Source: Flagellimonas maritima (lineage in GTDB: Bacteria > Bacteroidota > Bacteroidia > Flavobacteriales > Flavobacteriaceae). From it: a DNA stretch of 64,000 bases. Every line of letters begins with the position of its first letter. The stretch's first letter is position 1. A program made the translations under genes and the position numbers. Shown one piece after another: positions 36,479 through 44,978 of this stretch. The DNA is taken from NCBI RefSeq assembly GCF_003269425.1, contig NZ_CP030104.1, positions 2,947,001 to 3,011,000 on the forward strand, written 5' to 3'. The notes under the pieces are model-generated. The model made no database searches and had not been told where the DNA came from. It was given only the letters and a program-made list of their open reading frames with translations.

Positions 36479-36486
36479 TACCTTTG
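36479..36486 (+). promoter_or_regulatory. -7 element of the rnpB promoter
   Basis: TACCTTTG fits TAnnTTTG and ends 5 bp before the predicted 5' end of RNase P RNA, which sets the usual distance from box to transcript start. Confidence 0.6.
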
Positions 36487-36490
36487 TTAC

Positions 36491-36825
36491 CGGCAGGCTA
36501 CCTTATCGCCCCTGATTATTATCGGGGGAGGAAAGTCCGGACACCAAAGTGCAGCATAGCGGGTAACGCCCGTCCGCCAGTAGGCGAGGACCAGTGCAAC
36601 AGAAAGCAAGTACAGTTAGGCTGTAGTGAAATCAGGTAAACTCTATGCGGTGAAACGTCATGTAAACCAATGTTTAAGGGCTGCACGCCCAAATTGGAGG
36701 GTAGGCGGTTGGAACTTTTGGGTAACTAAAAGTCTAGATAAATGATAAGGATGTTCTACTTTTTCCTGGAAGAGATTCTAGATTAAGTCTGAATAGACAG
36801 AATCCGGCTTATGGCCTGCTTTTTT
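36491..36825 (+). ncRNA. rnpB: RNase P RNA component, bacterial class A
   Basis: About 330 nt. The 5' GCAGGC (36493-36498) pairs with the 3' GCCTGC (36814-36819) to form P1. Universally conserved blocks are present: GAGGAAAGTCCGGAC from 36528, ACAGAAA at 36599-36605, and the 3' block GACAGAATCCGGCTTAT (36796-36812). A T-run follows P1 and ends transcription. It is the catalytic RNA for tRNA 5' maturation and accounts for the gene-free gap 36382-36894. Ends are accurate to a few bases. Confidence 0.96.
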
Positions 36826-36894
36826 ATGAAATCTAAAATTTTGAATTGAATTTTGATAACTGGATTAACGCTAAGTATTACCAATACATCATGT

Positions 36895-37434
36895 CTATAT
36901 ATTTTCAAAAAAACTAAAAACGTTTCCTCCGTATTTTCTTTTTTCGGTAAAGTATTGAGAAAGAGATAAATCAGTTTGCGTGGAATGTTCTATAATTAAA
37001 AGGCCATCTTCTGCTAAAAGCTCTTTTTCAAAAACTGATTTAACAATAGTATTAAAATCATCGGCTCCCAAATTATAGGGAGGATCGGCAAAAATAATAT
37101 CTGATTTTTGTTTAACCCTGTGCAGATACTTAAAAACGTCAGATTTTACGGTAGTAATTTGAAAATCCAACTCCTTTGCGGTTTTTGAAATGAATTGAAT
37201 ACAGCCGGCATCACTATCTACAGCAACAATTTCAACATTTCCCCTTGAAGCAAATTCAAAACTTATATTGCCCGTCCCTGCAAATAGGTCGATTACCTTA
37301 CTATCATTTAAATGGAAACGATTGTTGAGGATATTGAAGAGCGCCTCTTTTGCCATATCCGTAGTAGGTCTAACGGGAAGTTTCTTCGGTGCTGTAATTC
37401 TTTTGCCCTTGTATTTACCTGAAATGATTCTCAT
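36895..37434 (-). CDS. rsmD: 16S rRNA (guanine966-N2)-methyltransferase
   Basis: 179 residues. SAM-binding Rossmann core with DLFAGTGNISFE (49-60) and catalytic motif DPPY at 117-120 (IIFADPPYNLG). The N-terminus MRIISGKYKGKRI is typical. It shares one base with the DUF3822 gene upstream (ends at 37434), so the two are translationally coupled, an arrangement common in Flavobacteriia. Confidence 0.95.
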   Translation of the reverse strand: MRIISGKYKGKRITAPKKLPVRPTTDMAKEALFNILNNRFHLNDSKVIDLFAGTGNISFEFASRGNVEIVAVDSDAGCIQFISKTAKELDFQITTVKSDVFKYLHRVKQKSDIIFADPPYNLGADDFNTIVKSVFEKELLAEDGLLIIEHSTQTDLSLSQYFTEKRKYGGNVFSFFENI

Positions 37435-38267
37435 TAAAGCGCATTAAGGACCGTAAAATCAATTGCTTGACTTTCCAAGTGTTCGATTGGAAACAATGGA
37501 TTGGTCGGAATAAAAACAGATACATTTTTTATATATCTATGGCATAACCCATAAATGGCATCATCTTCTTCCACGAGACCAAATAGTTTTAAATGTATAT
37601 TTTCTAAATTCAATTGTAATTGCTCTAAGCTGAACAATAAATAATAAAGAAAATCTTCATTGGTCTTGTACTCAAAATGATTGTAAAAAAGTAACTTTTT
37701 TTCTGAAATGATTACCACTTCCATTTCTTTTTCAGAAACTTGGACATAGCAAATTGATGCTTTAATCGTTCTACTTTGTTTTAATAATGTCGCTATTAAA
37801 ACAGTACCGCTATGTTTAAATTCAAACTCGCCGAACAAGTCAAAAATATAATTGTTCACATTGGTAAATGGGATGTACACATTTATTATATCATGATTGG
37901 CTATCTCGTCATAAGCTATTTGATCATTTGCCATTATTTTGGCGTTGAATTTTAGATAATTTGGAAGTTCTTCTTTGTTGAACAGGGCTTTGGGAACTAA
38001 ACTGAACAAGCTATTCTTATGGATTACCACAACTTCGGAAAAATCATGACCGATGTTCTTTCCTTGATTTAATATAGATTTTAATTCCTTTAATATCAGG
38101 TACGGGGTGGAAGAAGTTTTAAAATGTATTCTTTCTGAAGCCAGTATCTTATTTGAAATGGTATCTAGGGAGCAAAAAGAAAGTCCATTCAGGCCAACCT
38201 GAATGGACAATTTTTTAAAGGCGTTATTTGGTTTTGTCTGCGTTATTTTAATTGATTTTTCTATCAT
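37434..38267 (-). CDS. DUF3822 family protein
   Basis: 277 residues from ATG 38267 (an upstream TTG at 38300 lies within the preceding gene). This is a Bacteroidota-specific family with an actin-like/PilM-type appearance; here the sequence has the opening KKLSIQVGLNGLSFCSLD and a central VYIPFTNVNNYIFDLFGEFEF. Function unknown. The fixed linkage to rsmD in this phylum suggests a related or co-regulated role, but nothing in the sequence proves it. Confidence 0.82.
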   Translation of the reverse strand: MIEKSIKITQTKPNNAFKKLSIQVGLNGLSFCSLDTISNKILASERIHFKTSSTPYLILKELKSILNQGKNIGHDFSEVVVIHKNSLFSLVPKALFNKEELPNYLKFNAKIMANDQIAYDEIANHDIINVYIPFTNVNNYIFDLFGEFEFKHSGTVLIATLLKQSRTIKASICYVQVSEKEMEVVIISEKKLLFYNHFEYKTNEDFLYYLLFSLEQLQLNLENIHLKLFGLVEEDDAIYGLCHRYIKNVSVFIPTNPLFPIEHLESQAIDFTVLNAL

Positions 38268-38982
38268 AGATCGGTGGCCAATTACCGTTTGAGCTAACAT
38301 CGGTAAGGGAACCTACTTTAATTTCGGTACCATTTACTTCTTCAACGCTTTGGTGTGCATTCTCTCTTGCTAAGAGATCCTTTGGCTGATCGTAAAGGAT
38401 AATGTCTTTCTTCACTTTTGCTTCAAAAACAGGCGCCTTGTAACCTTGTTTGTCGATAATATCAGCTTTCATCTCAAATTTCTGGTCTTCTTGCGCGTAC
38501 GGAACATCCATCATGGTTTTGTAACTGAGGTCATCTTTGAACAATGAATCTCTAACTTTGATGAATCCCAGAGTGTCGATTATAATGGTGTCTTTTTGTA
38601 ACTCAATTTGATAGGTTTTGTCAAATCGCATAAAGGACGAATCTCTTTGCTGTGTAATGGTATAGCTTCCAGTATCGATAAATTTTATAAGGCTGTTGAA
38701 ATCCTTGGCATATTTACCGTTCACTGTTTTGTAAGCTTCTTGGGAATCCCTAATATCCTTGAGCTTTGCAATAACTTGGGAGAATCTTTCCTCCCTAACC
38801 TTATTGAATTCAATCGGAGCATTGATGGATTGATAAATCAAATACCCAAGGAAAATACTTAAAAGTCCAAAAACTATAATAAGAACAGGCTTTATTTTCT
38901 GAGGTAAAAATCTATCAATCAAAAATACGAGGCCTACGGTCACAAGGCATATAACTAAAACGATAATGATTAAGTTTAACAT
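38248..38982 (-). CDS. Membrane protein of unknown function
   Basis: 244 residues from ATG 38982 (an upstream alternative at 39024 would add 14 polar residues). Two membrane segments (about 2-24 and 30-51), then a short helix and a soluble domain with EERFSQVIAKLKDIRDSQEA YKT-type sequence resembling the helix after the pilin-like membrane span, followed by beta-rich sequence. No family recognised. The 3' end overlaps the DUF3822 start by 20 bp, so the three genes 38982-36895 form one transcript ending with rsmD. Confidence 0.65.
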   Translation of the reverse strand: MLNLIIIVLVICLVTVGLVFLIDRFLPQKIKPVLIIVFGLLSIFLGYLIYQSINAPIEFNKVREERFSQVIAKLKDIRDSQEAYKTVNGKYAKDFNSLIKFIDTGSYTITQQRDSSFMRFDKTYQIELQKDTIIIDTLGFIKVRDSLFKDDLSYKTMMDVPYAQEDQKFEMKADIIDKQGYKAPVFEAKVKKDIILYDQPKDLLARENAHQSVEEVNGTEIKVGSLTDVSSNGNWPPIYDRKIN

Positions 38983-39089
38983 ACTAATATTGTCTTTCTG
39001 AGTTAATTTAGCGGTTACAGACAAATCTACAATTTTTTTTTAATCACGAAACTTTTTGCTTTAAAAATCCACGCTATCTTTAGAAGCTT

Positions 39090-40523
39090 ATGAATGATCT
39101 TACACCATCTGGATTTTTAAAAATTTTAAATGAAAAATTTCCTCATCAACCTACTTTAAAACAGGCTCTTGCCTTACAAAAACTTTCTACTTTTACATTA
39201 AATGCCAAACAGGAAGAAGTTTTTTTGCTAACTGGATTTGCAGGAACGGGTAAGACTACAATTGTTGGGACCATTGTCAATAGCCTTTGGAAAGTTAAGA
39301 TGAGCGCTGTTTTGATGGCTCCAACTGGCAGGGCGGCAAAAGTTATGTCGGTATATTCCGGTAATAAGGCATTTACCATCCACAAAAAAATATATTTTCC
39401 CAAAAAGCAGTCTAGTGGCGGTATTCAATTTGTTTTGGCCCCAAACAAACACAGGAACACTATTTTTATCGTTGATGAAGCCTCAATGATTCCTGATACT
39501 CCAGCGGATTCAAAGCTTTTCGAGAATGGGTCTTTGCTCGACGACCTTATGTTCTACGTGTACTCCGGCCATAATTGTAAACTACTGTTGATTGGAGATA
39601 CGGCACAATTACCACCTGTGAAACTGGACTTGAGCCCCGCTTTGGAGGAACATAGACTTTCTTTGAACTATAATAAGGATGTTGAATTTTTGGAACTGGA
39701 TGAAGTGATGAGGCAGACCAGTGACTCAGGTATTCTTTTCAACGCAACTAATCTTCGTGAACAATTGCAGTCACAATTTTTTGATGAATTCAAATTTGAA
39801 ATAAATCCATTTAAAGATATTGTAAGATTGATCGATGGTACTGAAATCCAAGAAGCTATAGATACATCCTACAATCAAAACGGAAAGGAAGAAACTACGA
39901 TTATTGTTCGGTCCAACAAAAGAGCGAACCTCTACAATCTAAATATAAGGGAGCGAATTCTTTTTTTGGAGAATCAATTGGCTGTTGGCGATTATATGAT
40001 GGTAGTCAAGAATAACTACTTTTGGTTAAGGCCCAACTCAGAAGCTGGTTTTATTGCAAACGGGGACATTATTGAAATATTGGAATTGTTTTCCATAAAA
40101 AATCTGTACGGATTTTCGTTTGCCGAAGTGAAAGTAAAAATGGTGGATTACCCAAACCAGAGACCCTTTGAAACGGTACTGTTATTGGATACGATAAGTG
40201 CAGAGACCCCATCTCTGTCTTATGAAGAAGGTAATCGCCTTTATCAAGAAGTCTTAAAAGATTATGCACATGAAAAGTCCAAGTATAAAAAGTTTTTAGG
40301 AGTAAAGAACAATAAATTCTTTAATGCACTACAAGTAAAATTCTCTTATGCCATTACTTGTCATAAGTCTCAAGGGGGGCAATGGAACACTGTTTTTGTA
40401 GAACAGCCCTACTTGCCCAACGGTGTGGACAAAGATTATTTAAGATGGCTGTATACGGCAGTAACAAGAGCTAAAGAAAAACTATTTCTAATAGGGTTTA
40501 AGGATGATTTTTTTCTTGACTAG
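39090..40523 (+). CDS. RecD-like ATP-dependent DNA helicase (SF1)
   Basis: 477 residues. Walker A GFAGTGKTT at 49-57, APTGRAAKV (77-85), Walker B IFIVDEASM (125-133), LIGDTAQLPPV, and near the C-terminus a UvrD_C_2-like segment SYAITCHKSQGGQWNTVFVE with WLYTAVTRAKEKLFLIGF. This is the short stand-alone RecD/ExoV-like 5'-3' helicase common in Bacteroidota; no RecB or RecC is nearby. It is likely a DNA repair helicase. Confidence 0.9.
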   Translation: MNDLTPSGFLKILNEKFPHQPTLKQALALQKLSTFTLNAKQEEVFLLTGFAGTGKTTIVGTIVNSLWKVKMSAVLMAPTGRAAKVMSVYSGNKAFTIHKKIYFPKKQSSGGIQFVLAPNKHRNTIFIVDEASMIPDTPADSKLFENGSLLDDLMFYVYSGHNCKLLLIGDTAQLPPVKLDLSPALEEHRLSLNYNKDVEFLELDEVMRQTSDSGILFNATNLREQLQSQFFDEFKFEINPFKDIVRLIDGTEIQEAIDTSYNQNGKEETTIIVRSNKRANLYNLNIRERILFLENQLAVGDYMMVVKNNYFWLRPNSEAGFIANGDIIEILELFSIKNLYGFSFAEVKVKMVDYPNQRPFETVLLLDTISAETPSLSYEEGNRLYQEVLKDYAHEKSKYKKFLGVKNNKFFNALQVKFSYAITCHKSQGGQWNTVFVEQPYLPNGVDKDYLRWLYTAVTRAKEKLFLIGFKDDFFLD

Positions 40524-40553
40524 GAATACCCTATTTTAGTCAAAACCATAGGT

Positions 40554-41126
40554 ATGTCACCAGATACCATTATTAGTATTTTTTTAGGAGTAGGCCTGGC
40601 CGCATCTGTAGGTTTCAGGGTATTTTTACCACTTTTTGCCTTAAGCTTTGCGGCATATTTAGGCGTTTGGGAGTTGAACGAAAATTGGCAATGGATTGGT
40701 AGTTTGGTTGCATTGATTACTTTGGGAGTAGCTACCCTTGTAGAAATTTTCGCTTACTTCATACCTTGGGTGGATAATCTACTTGACAGTTTAGCTGTTC
40801 CATTGGCTGCTATCGCAGGAACAGCTGTAATGGTTTCTACCGTCGCCAACCTAGATCCTGTAATTACATGGTCATTGGCAATTATTGCGGGTGGGGGAAC
40901 AGCTACTGCTATCAAAGGCGCAAATGCTGCAGGAAGATTGGCCTCCACGGCAACTACAGGTGGATTGGCAAATCCCATTGTTACAACAATAGAAACGGGA
41001 ACAGCAGCTGTGGTTTCTACGGCATCGATATTAATACCGCCAATTGCCGCCATTTTAGTAATCATAATTTTATTCATAACCTTTAGAATATACCGTAAAT
41101 TGCGACCCAAAAAAAAAATTAAGTGA
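40554..41126 (+). CDS. DUF4126 family membrane protein
   Basis: 190 residues with five or six membrane segments, Gly/Ala/Thr-rich: the N-terminus [20 protein letters not shown] and the central [19 protein letters not shown] match DUF4126. The positively charged C-terminus is [13 protein letters not shown]. Function unknown. Its stop overlaps the GTG start of kdsB (GTGA, 41123-41126), so the two are coupled. Confidence 0.85.
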   Translation: MSPDTIISIFLGVGLAASVGFRVFLPLFALSFAAYLGVWELNENWQWIGSLVALITLGVATLVEIFAYFIPWVDNLLDSLAVPLAAIAGTAVMVSTVANLDPVITWSLAIIAGGGTATAIKGANAAGRLASTATTGGLANPIVTTIETGTAAVVSTASILIPPIAAILVIIILFITFRIYRKLRPKKKIK

Positions 41127-41851
41127 GGACAATAGCAATGATACCGGCCAGATATCAAGCTTCAAGATTTCCTGCAAAACTTATGCAGGATTTGGGAGGA
41201 AAACCAGTTATTGTTAGAACTTATGAAGCTGCTTTACAAACCAAGTTGTTTGATGAGGTTTACGTAGTAACGGATAGTAAAATTATTTTCGATACAGTAT
41301 CGGCTATTGGCGGACAGGTAATCATGAGCAAAAAAGAACATGAAAGCGGAAGTGATAGGATTGCGGAAGCGGTCATGGAAATGGACGTGGATATTGTAAT
41401 CAATGTTCAAGGAGATGAGCCTTTCATAGATGGAAAAAGTTTACAAAAAGTCATTCAAGTATTCAATAAAGACCATACCAAGGAAATAGATTTGGCCTCT
41501 TTGATGACTCCAATTACCGATTGGGAGGAAATCTCCAATCCAAATACAGTAAAGGTTATCGTCGACAACCAAGATTTTGCATTGTACTTTTCGCGTTCCC
41601 CCATACCGTACCCAAGAGATAATAATGTTGATGCCAAATATTATAAACATAAAGGAATCTATGCTTTTAGAAAAAGAGCTTTGCTCGATTTTAAACATCT
41701 ACCAATGTTACCTTTGGAAGCCAAGGAAAAAATAGAGGCAATACGGTTTCTTGAGTATGGAAAGAAAATAAAAATGGTGGAAACAGATGTTTCGGGTATA
41801 GAAATTGATACACCGGAAGATTTGGAAAGAGCAAAGAAAGCATGGAAATAG
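41123..41851 (+). CDS. kdsB: 3-deoxy-manno-octulosonate cytidylyltransferase
   Basis: 242 residues starting at GTG 41123 ([21 protein letters not shown]). It activates Kdo as CMP-Kdo for lipid A inner-core assembly. The nucleotide-binding N-terminus [15 protein letters not shown], the segment [20 protein letters not shown] and [10 protein letters not shown] are all present. It overlaps the downstream HAD gene by 10 bp. Together with the kdnB gene it points to a Kdo8N pathway. Confidence 0.95.
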   Translation: MRTIAMIPARYQASRFPAKLMQDLGGKPVIVRTYEAALQTKLFDEVYVVTDSKIIFDTVSAIGGQVIMSKKEHESGSDRIAEAVMEMDVDIVINVQGDEPFIDGKSLQKVIQVFNKDHTKEIDLASLMTPITDWEEISNPNTVKVIVDNQDFALYFSRSPIPYPRDNNVDAKYYKHKGIYAFRKRALLDFKHLPMLPLEAKEKIEAIRFLEYGKKIKMVETDVSGIEIDTPEDLERAKKAWK

Positions 41852-42555
41852 ATTTTAAAAATATAAAGGTCATAGGTTTTGATGCGGACGATACATTATG
41901 GGTCAACGAAACCTATTTTAGGGAAACCGAAGAGCGTTTTGCAGAGTTGTTGGAAGGTTATGAGACCAAGAACAAAATTGACCAAGAACTTTTTAAGATG
42001 GAAATGGCAAACCTGGAACTTTATGGTTACGGCATAAAAGGCTTTATGCTTTCCATGATAGAATCCGCATTGGATTTATCCAACTATAAAGTACCACAAG
42101 AAACCATTTCAAAAATTTTGGAATTGGGAAAAAAAATGATTTCCCATCCTGTTGAGTTACTGGACGGAGTAGAGGAAGTACTGGGTAAATTGGAGAACAA
42201 GTATCGATTGATAGTACTCACTAAAGGAGATTTGTTGGACCAAGAGAGAAAACTGGAAAAGTCGGGCATTTCCAAATATTTTCATCACGTAGAAGTTCTC
42301 AGCGATAAAAAAGAAAATAATTATAGTAATCTTTTGGAACATTTAGAGATTGATGTAGACGAGTTTTTGATGATAGGAAATTCTTTAAAGTCAGATGTAT
42401 TGCCTATATTGAATATTGGGGCAAGAGCCGTTCATGTACCTTTTCACACGACTTGGGCACATGAGATGGTGAATGATCCCCAACAAGTAAACAACCACTT
42501 GAAACTGAACAGCCTTAAAGATATTTTGAAATATTTGGAAATTGATGAAGACTGA
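41842..42555 (+). CDS. HAD family hydrolase
   Basis: 237 residues. Motif I is D14-A-D16-D-T18 ([13 protein letters not shown]), motif [10 protein letters not shown], and motif [16 protein letters not shown] helical cap follows motif I. The substrate is unknown; it is not KdsC-like in length or sequence. It overlaps kdsB by 10 bp and the next gene by 11 bp, so a phosphatase step linked to Kdo or another envelope sugar is possible but unproven. Confidence 0.85.
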   Translation: MEIDFKNIKVIGFDADDTLWVNETYFRETEERFAELLEGYETKNKIDQELFKMEMANLELYGYGIKGFMLSMIESALDLSNYKVPQETISKILELGKKMISHPVELLDGVEEVLGKLENKYRLIVLTKGDLLDQERKLEKSGISKYFHHVEVLSDKKENNYSNLLEHLEIDVDEFLMIGNSLKSDVLPILNIGARAVHVPFHTTWAHEMVNDPQQVNNHLKLNSLKDILKYLEIDED

Positions 42556-43672
42556 AAACAATTTGAAGAAAAACGAAATAAATCTAGGGTCCAAGACAAC
42601 CTATCGTAATTTTCCGATGGTACCAAGAGTGGTTTTTGGACAAGGCTGTTTCAATCAACTAGGGGATATTTTAATGTCCAAGAGACGAAACTCCGATGCA
42701 CCATTTATCTTTCTAGTTGACGATTATTTCGAAAAAAGTGAAAATATTCTTCCTATCCCTTTACTGTTTAACGATGTGGTGATATTTATATCAGCAGAGG
42801 AAGAGCCTAAAACAGGGCAAGTAGATGCATTGGTTTCAGAAATTAGGGAATCTTTTGACGAACTCCCTTCTGGAATCGTAGGCATTGGGGGAGGAACACT
42901 GCTCGATTTGGCAAAGGCCGTGGCCATACTCCTAAATAACAAAGGACAAGCAAAAGATTACCAGGGCTGGGACCTAGTGAACAAACCATCTATATACCAT
43001 GTGGGAATACCAACCGTAAGCGGTACTGGAGCAGAGGTATCCAGAACCACAGTACTTTTGGGACCTGAAAAAAAATTGGGAATTAACTCAGACCATACTA
43101 CATACGACCAAGTAGTCTTAGATCCAGAATTAACTAAAACGGTACCTAAAGATCAGTGGTTCTACACGGGTATGGATTGTTTTATCCATTGTGTCGAATC
43201 TTTAAATGGAACCTATTTAAACGCATTTAGTCAAAGCTATGGTGAAAAAGCGCTTGACCTTTGCAAAGAAGTATTTTTGGATGATATTCCCGATCATGAA
43301 TCAAGGGATAAATTAATGATGGCTTCTTGGCATGGGGGTATGAGCATAGCCTATTCTCAAGTGGGTATTGCACACGCTATGAGTTATGGTCTTTCCTATT
43401 TACTGGGAATAAAACACGGTATTGGTAATTGTCTGGTTTTTCAACATCTAGAAGAATTTTACCCAGAAGGGGTCAAACTCTTTGAACAAATGTTACAAAA
43501 GCATAATATAGTATTGCCCCAAGGCATTTGTTCCAATCTGACCCAAAATGATTTTGATACGATGATCCATGTCTCTTTAAGTATGGAGGCATTATGGGAA
43601 AATGCCTTAGGTAAGGACTGGAGCAGTCAAATGACACCAGAACGCTTGCAAGCTATCTATCAGAAAATCTAA
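42545..43672 (+). CDS. kdnB: 3-deoxy-alpha-D-manno-octulosonate 8-oxidase, KdnB-like iron alcohol dehydrogenase
   Basis: 375 residues from ATG 42545. Iron-containing alcohol dehydrogenase fold: NAD motif VGIGGGTLLDLAKAV, GTGAEVSRTTVLLGPEKKLG, metal ligands in QVGIAHAMSYG and GIKHGIGNC. The stretches DQWFYTGMDC, HCVESL and EEFYPEGV are those I recall for Shewanella KdnB, which oxidises Kdo at C8 before KdnA transaminates it to 8-amino-Kdo (Kdo8N). The adjacency to kdsB fits. KdnA is not in the window, so the pathway call is inference. Confidence 0.82.
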   Translation: MKTENNLKKNEINLGSKTTYRNFPMVPRVVFGQGCFNQLGDILMSKRRNSDAPFIFLVDDYFEKSENILPIPLLFNDVVIFISAEEEPKTGQVDALVSEIRESFDELPSGIVGIGGGTLLDLAKAVAILLNNKGQAKDYQGWDLVNKPSIYHVGIPTVSGTGAEVSRTTVLLGPEKKLGINSDHTTYDQVVLDPELTKTVPKDQWFYTGMDCFIHCVESLNGTYLNAFSQSYGEKALDLCKEVFLDDIPDHESRDKLMMASWHGGMSIAYSQVGIAHAMSYGLSYLLGIKHGIGNCLVFQHLEEFYPEGVKLFEQMLQKHNIVLPQGICSNLTQNDFDTMIHVSLSMEALWENALGKDWSSQMTPERLQAIYQKI

Positions 43673-43712
43673 ATGTCATTGTATTATTTCATTGATTTTC
43701 GAAAGGACTTAC

Positions 43713-44252
43713 ATGCATAGACTATCCAAATTTTTATATTTTAAGGTTCTAGGGTGGAAGCTTGTCGGCACATTTCCAGATGTGGATAAATGTGTGGTCG
43801 CCGTAGTTCCCCATACCCATTGGGTTGATTTTTTTCTGGGACTCTTGGTCAGAAAGGTAATCGATAAAGAAATCAATTATATAGGCAAGAGAAGTCTTTT
43901 TAAACCGCCTTTTGGATGGTTCTTTAGATGGACGGGAGGGGCACCTATAGACCGTTCCAAAAGTTCCAATACCGTTGAGAGCGTTGTTGAAATTTTTAAG
44001 AAAAGAAAGATTTTTAGATTTGCATTGGCTCCTGAAGGTACCCGAAAAAAAGTTACCGAACTAAAAACAGGATTCTATCATATAGCGCAAAAAGCAAAAG
44101 TTCCAATAGTTGCCGTTGCGTTCGATTTTGGAAAAAAACAGGTAAAATTTTCAGATGCTATACATCCAACAGGCAATATAAGAGAGGACTTTAAAGTATT
44201 CCATGATTTCTACAAAGGTGCTATTGGGAAAGTTCCTGAATATAGCTTTTAG
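43713..44252 (+). CDS. 1-acyl-glycerol-3-phosphate acyltransferase-like (LPLAT) protein
   Basis: 179 residues from ATG 43713, preceded by AAAGGA (43702-43707), one of the few Shine-Dalgarno-like sequences here; a TTG at 43692 is a weaker option. The acyltransferase motif HTHWVD (HX4D) and the substrate-binding APEGTRKK are present, with GAPIDRS between. It is a short soluble PlsC-like member whose acceptor is unknown. It follows the kdsB-kdnB cluster and its stop overlaps the next, convergent gene by 4 bp. Confidence 0.87.
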   Translation: MHRLSKFLYFKVLGWKLVGTFPDVDKCVVAVVPHTHWVDFFLGLLVRKVIDKEINYIGKRSLFKPPFGWFFRWTGGAPIDRSKSSNTVESVVEIFKKRKIFRFALAPEGTRKKVTELKTGFYHIAQKAKVPIVAVAFDFGKKQVKFSDAIHPTGNIREDFKVFHDFYKGAIGKVPEYSF

Positions 44253-44743
44253 ATTTTTTTCAAAATCTTTGGTTTTTGTTTTTCTTTTTTCCTGGTATTT
44301 CCTGGAAAAACCATGCCAGTGCTTGAATAGGAACTCCCAAAAGTAAGCGCTGCGGCATACACTTGTTTTATTGCATCTTGAATTTGATGTTCGGACAGTT
44401 CCCTTAAAGGATGTATAAAAACAGACCAGATAACTTCATCGCTCAGTGCATACTTTACGTCCAAGACAGAGTGAAAATTTGCCACCATGGCGTTCAATAA
44501 CTCCTCTTCTCCAATTTCTTCTCGTTTTACAATAGGTGAGATGATTCGCATGCGGTTTGCATTTTCATCAAAAACACAAATGAAACCAACATCATTTATC
44601 AAAAACTGATATGAGTTCCCCTTTATTTTAACCGTGTCAGCCTCTTTTTCAATAATATCATAAAGAATCTTGGAAGTCATTTCCTGTGAATGAACAACAT
44701 CGAAAACCAGTAATATGGCAAGTAAGAGAAACAAATTGCGCAT
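44249..44743 (-). CDS. Secreted protein of unknown function
   Basis: 164 residues with a signal peptide (MRNLFLLLAILLVFDVVHS, then QE). The mature domain of about 110 residues alternates beta strands and helices (SYQFLINDVGFICVFDENAN, ELLNAMVANFHSVLDVKYAL) somewhat like YbjN/type III chaperone folds, but I would not assign it. The tail is basic (RKKEKQKPKILKK). Its stop overlaps the convergent acyltransferase gene. Confidence 0.5.
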   Translation of the reverse strand: MRNLFLLLAILLVFDVVHSQEMTSKILYDIIEKEADTVKIKGNSYQFLINDVGFICVFDENANRMRIISPIVKREEIGEEELLNAMVANFHSVLDVKYALSDEVIWSVFIHPLRELSEHQIQDAIKQVYAAALTFGSSYSSTGMVFPGNTRKKEKQKPKILKKI

Positions 44744-44978
44744 GGAAAGTTATTTTGTTTTTGGTCGGTGATCCATTACACATATTACAATGGGGAGGAT
44801 TATATTTCTTTGAAATTAAAAAAAACCATTAATGAAGTTTAAATTGTTGAAAATACTATAAAGACGGTTAAGCATAATCTTTTTTCTCATATTCTTCGTA
44901 TAAATGAAAAGATATTTTGCTACGGTTTTTGCCAATACCTTCAATTTAGTTTACATTGAACCAATATAATACCGAACA

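Noticed and set aside
40754..41158. Minus-strand open frame opposite DUF4126
   Set aside because: It is a shadow of the Gly/Ala-rich membrane gene on the plus strand, which has family resemblance and coupled spacing with kdsB.
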